Assembly: GCF_026151205.1 (NCBI RefSeq)
Contig: NC_087082.1
Coordinates: 9,742,901-9,806,900, forward strand
Origin: Bolinopsis microptera
Lineage: Eukaryota > Ctenophora > Tentaculata > Lobata > Bolinopsidae
Direction: 5' to 3'
Length of the DNA stretch: 64,000 nt
The notes beneath the pieces are model-generated. The model did no database searches and had not been told where the DNA came from. It worked only from the letters and a program-made list of their open reading frames with translations. Position 1 is the stretch's first letter; each line of letters starts with the position of its first letter. A program made the translations under genes and the position numbers. Positions 62,801-64,000 of this stretch are shown here, piece by piece.

Positions 62801-64000
62801 AAAAGTCAGCCCACCGTATCTTCAGATAAAAAGATAAAATAAACTGAAAAAGTTAAAAACTGAAAAATGTAAAGTACCTGCCACCGTTACAGTGTATAAT
62901 AACACTCTCCTTGCCAGTGCTGATAATACCGTTTATCTTATTAACTATCCCACTGTTCAACATTTTCAACATCACTACCCTCGTTCTCTTGTCCAACACT
63001 TTCTCCTATCAACATTGCAATTTAAAATTAATTGAAATTTAATTAATTGCAATTTAATTAATTGCAATTTAATTAATTGCAATTTAATTAATTGCAATTT
63101 AAGTAATTGCAATTTAATTAATTGCAATTTAATTAATTGCAATTTAATTAATAATTGAAATTTAATTGTAATTACAATCCTGCTTCAGAGGAGGGGTATC
63201 GAGCATTAAACTCAAGTTATCAAATGTGATTTTGTTTGGCATATAGGCTACCCAACGAAGGAAAAAAACAAATCAGGTTCACTCTTAATGATTATTATTT
63301 GTTACATTTTATTTGAAAAGTTATCAACGATTAAGCTATAAAATTAAAAAGAAAAGGTGAAAAGCCTCACATGAGTAGAGATATCCCTCCTATCCTTCAC
63401 CCTAACACCATCAAACTTAGACTTATGCGCCTCAACTTGCAGCTCGTTGTAAACTTTATGGGGCACCTTGATCCCTGTAAAATCACCAGTGTTGAACTCA
63501 ATGTTGAAGGTGTCTGTTATCTTCTTCTGGTTGCGGGCCATGTTAGCCGCCTTGTCGTGCTTAGTACGACTCGGGTCTGACACTACTTCCGGTACTTCTG
63601 TAAATACATAAATTATCTCATCTAATTCTTGACGAAAATATTTATACAGACTTTATATTAAGTTAAACCTCAAACAAGCTTTTGGTACTGTCGCTAGAAA
63701 ACGATTATAATTCCGTTTTGAAAATCAGTACAAAAGAAGATAAGCTCAATGCACTACAGTGTAGTACTAGTGCTATACAGTGTAGATAATACACAGGTCT
63801 CTTACCGTAGAAACTCTCTTCCTCATCCTCAGAGAACTCATCCATATCCTGATCACGGTACTGGGTACCTCTGAAGGAACTCATGGTTACCTTAGCATTC
63901 CCGTTCCTGTGCTTCTCCTCAGCCATTCTCTCAGTGTCTATTTGGTTTTGTAACATGGCTGCTAGTAGCGCGTCGTTTGCTGTATTCTCGTCATCTTCTG
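59899..64000 (-). CDS. RIOK3: RIO kinase 3 (5' end outside the window)
   Basis: Nine exons are visible on the minus strand: 64000-63806 (open to the edge), 63597-63371, 63005-62878, 62587-62477, 62329-62178, 61716-61622, 61172-61033, 60441-60312, 60132-59899. All are GT-AG and in frame. The N-terminal acidic part has MLQNQIDTERMAEEK and DEFSEDEEESFYE, then SRTKHDKAAN. The RIO kinase core shows the P-loop ISTGKES, the ATP lysine in AECVFKIHKTSLNEF, the hinge LLLLSFIG, the catalytic loop VHADLSEYN and metal-binding FIDLSQ. After it, RDCTNMYKYFHSRGLK fits RIOK3 rather than RIOK1, which has a different tail. The C-terminus is a poly-Glu acidic stretch. RIOK3 acts in 40S/pre-rRNA maturation and signalling. 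An intron carries a 58-bp splice-junction repeat. Confidence 0.93.
60748..60815 (-). repeat. tRNA-derived SINE head
   Basis: On the minus strand the box A-like TAGTGTAGTGG (60809-60799) matches the TRGYNNANNNG consensus. A degenerate box B, GGTTTAGATCC (60779-60769), follows at tRNA spacing. It lies in a RIOK3 intron. Not a functional tRNA. Confidence 0.6.
61810..62222. repeat. 58-bp repeat carrying copies of a RIOK3 exon end and donor site
   Basis: Seven copies. On the sense strand each unit contains the last 46 bases of the exon that ends at 62178 (encoding VVAHRKQLLLLSFIG) followed by GTAAGGGTGCCT, the exon's own donor. The copy at the right edge is the genuine exon; six more lie downstream in the intron. 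Confidence 0.97.
63012..63172. repeat. 15-bp A/T repeat next to a RIOK3 acceptor
   Basis: About ten copies of AATTTAATTAATTGC, starting 7 bp upstream of the acceptor AG for the exon beginning at 63005. Confidence 0.93.

Noticed and set aside
59899-64000. RIOK1 assignment
   Set aside because: The segments after the kinase core and the N-terminal acidic region fit RIOK3; the RIOK1-type tail is missing.

Overview
The window looks like nuclear DNA of an early-branching animal. The genes are split into many short exons with GT-AG introns, tandem repeats are abundant, and the gene content is animal-like (RIOK3, ELP2, TAF7, PLAA, an SRCR/ephrin-receptor-like membrane protein, a BCCT transporter, an aerolysin-fold secreted protein). 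A cnidarian is my best guess, from protein resemblance and repeat style only. No rRNA, intact tRNA, CRISPR or bacterial operon structure is visible.

Layout: 1-11 kb is repeat-rich and almost gene-free. It holds a LINE relic, a large-TIR non-autonomous element, a 51-bp minisatellite interrupted by a 149-bp hAT-like MITE with a clear 8-bp target duplication, a foldback element whose arms are tandem repeats, and an apparently intact, recently inserted Penelope-like retroelement (one 1014-codon ORF, identical 137-bp pLTRs). From 11.8 to 20.9 kb a single minus-strand gene encodes an SRCR plus cysteine-rich type I membrane protein. Its signal-peptide exon is separated from the rest by an intron filled with about 5.2 kb of a 14-bp satellite.

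From 23.5 kb to the right edge, five conserved eukaryotic genes lie head to tail on the minus strand, 0.3-0.7 kb apart: RIOK3 (5' end off the window), IMMP2L, ELP2, TAF7 and PLAA. I rebuilt their exons by hand. For ELP2, TAF7, PLAA and the visible part of RIOK3, reading frame is kept across every junction. Four intronless genes sit inside introns of two of these hosts: a BCCT transporter (antisense, in PLAA), and in TAF7 a helical-repeat protein (antisense), a beta-trefoil/aerolysin-like secreted protein and a multi-pass membrane protein (both sense).

The most unusual signal is that many intronic minisatellites are not placed at random. At least nine arrays or tandem duplications in PLAA, TAF7, ELP2 and RIOK3 touch a splice junction, and in several the repeat unit is itself a copy of the exon end plus the GT donor, or of the AG acceptor tract. 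This gives runs of up to about 24 decoy splice sites. It suggests that splice junctions seed, or were born from, local tandem duplication in this genome.
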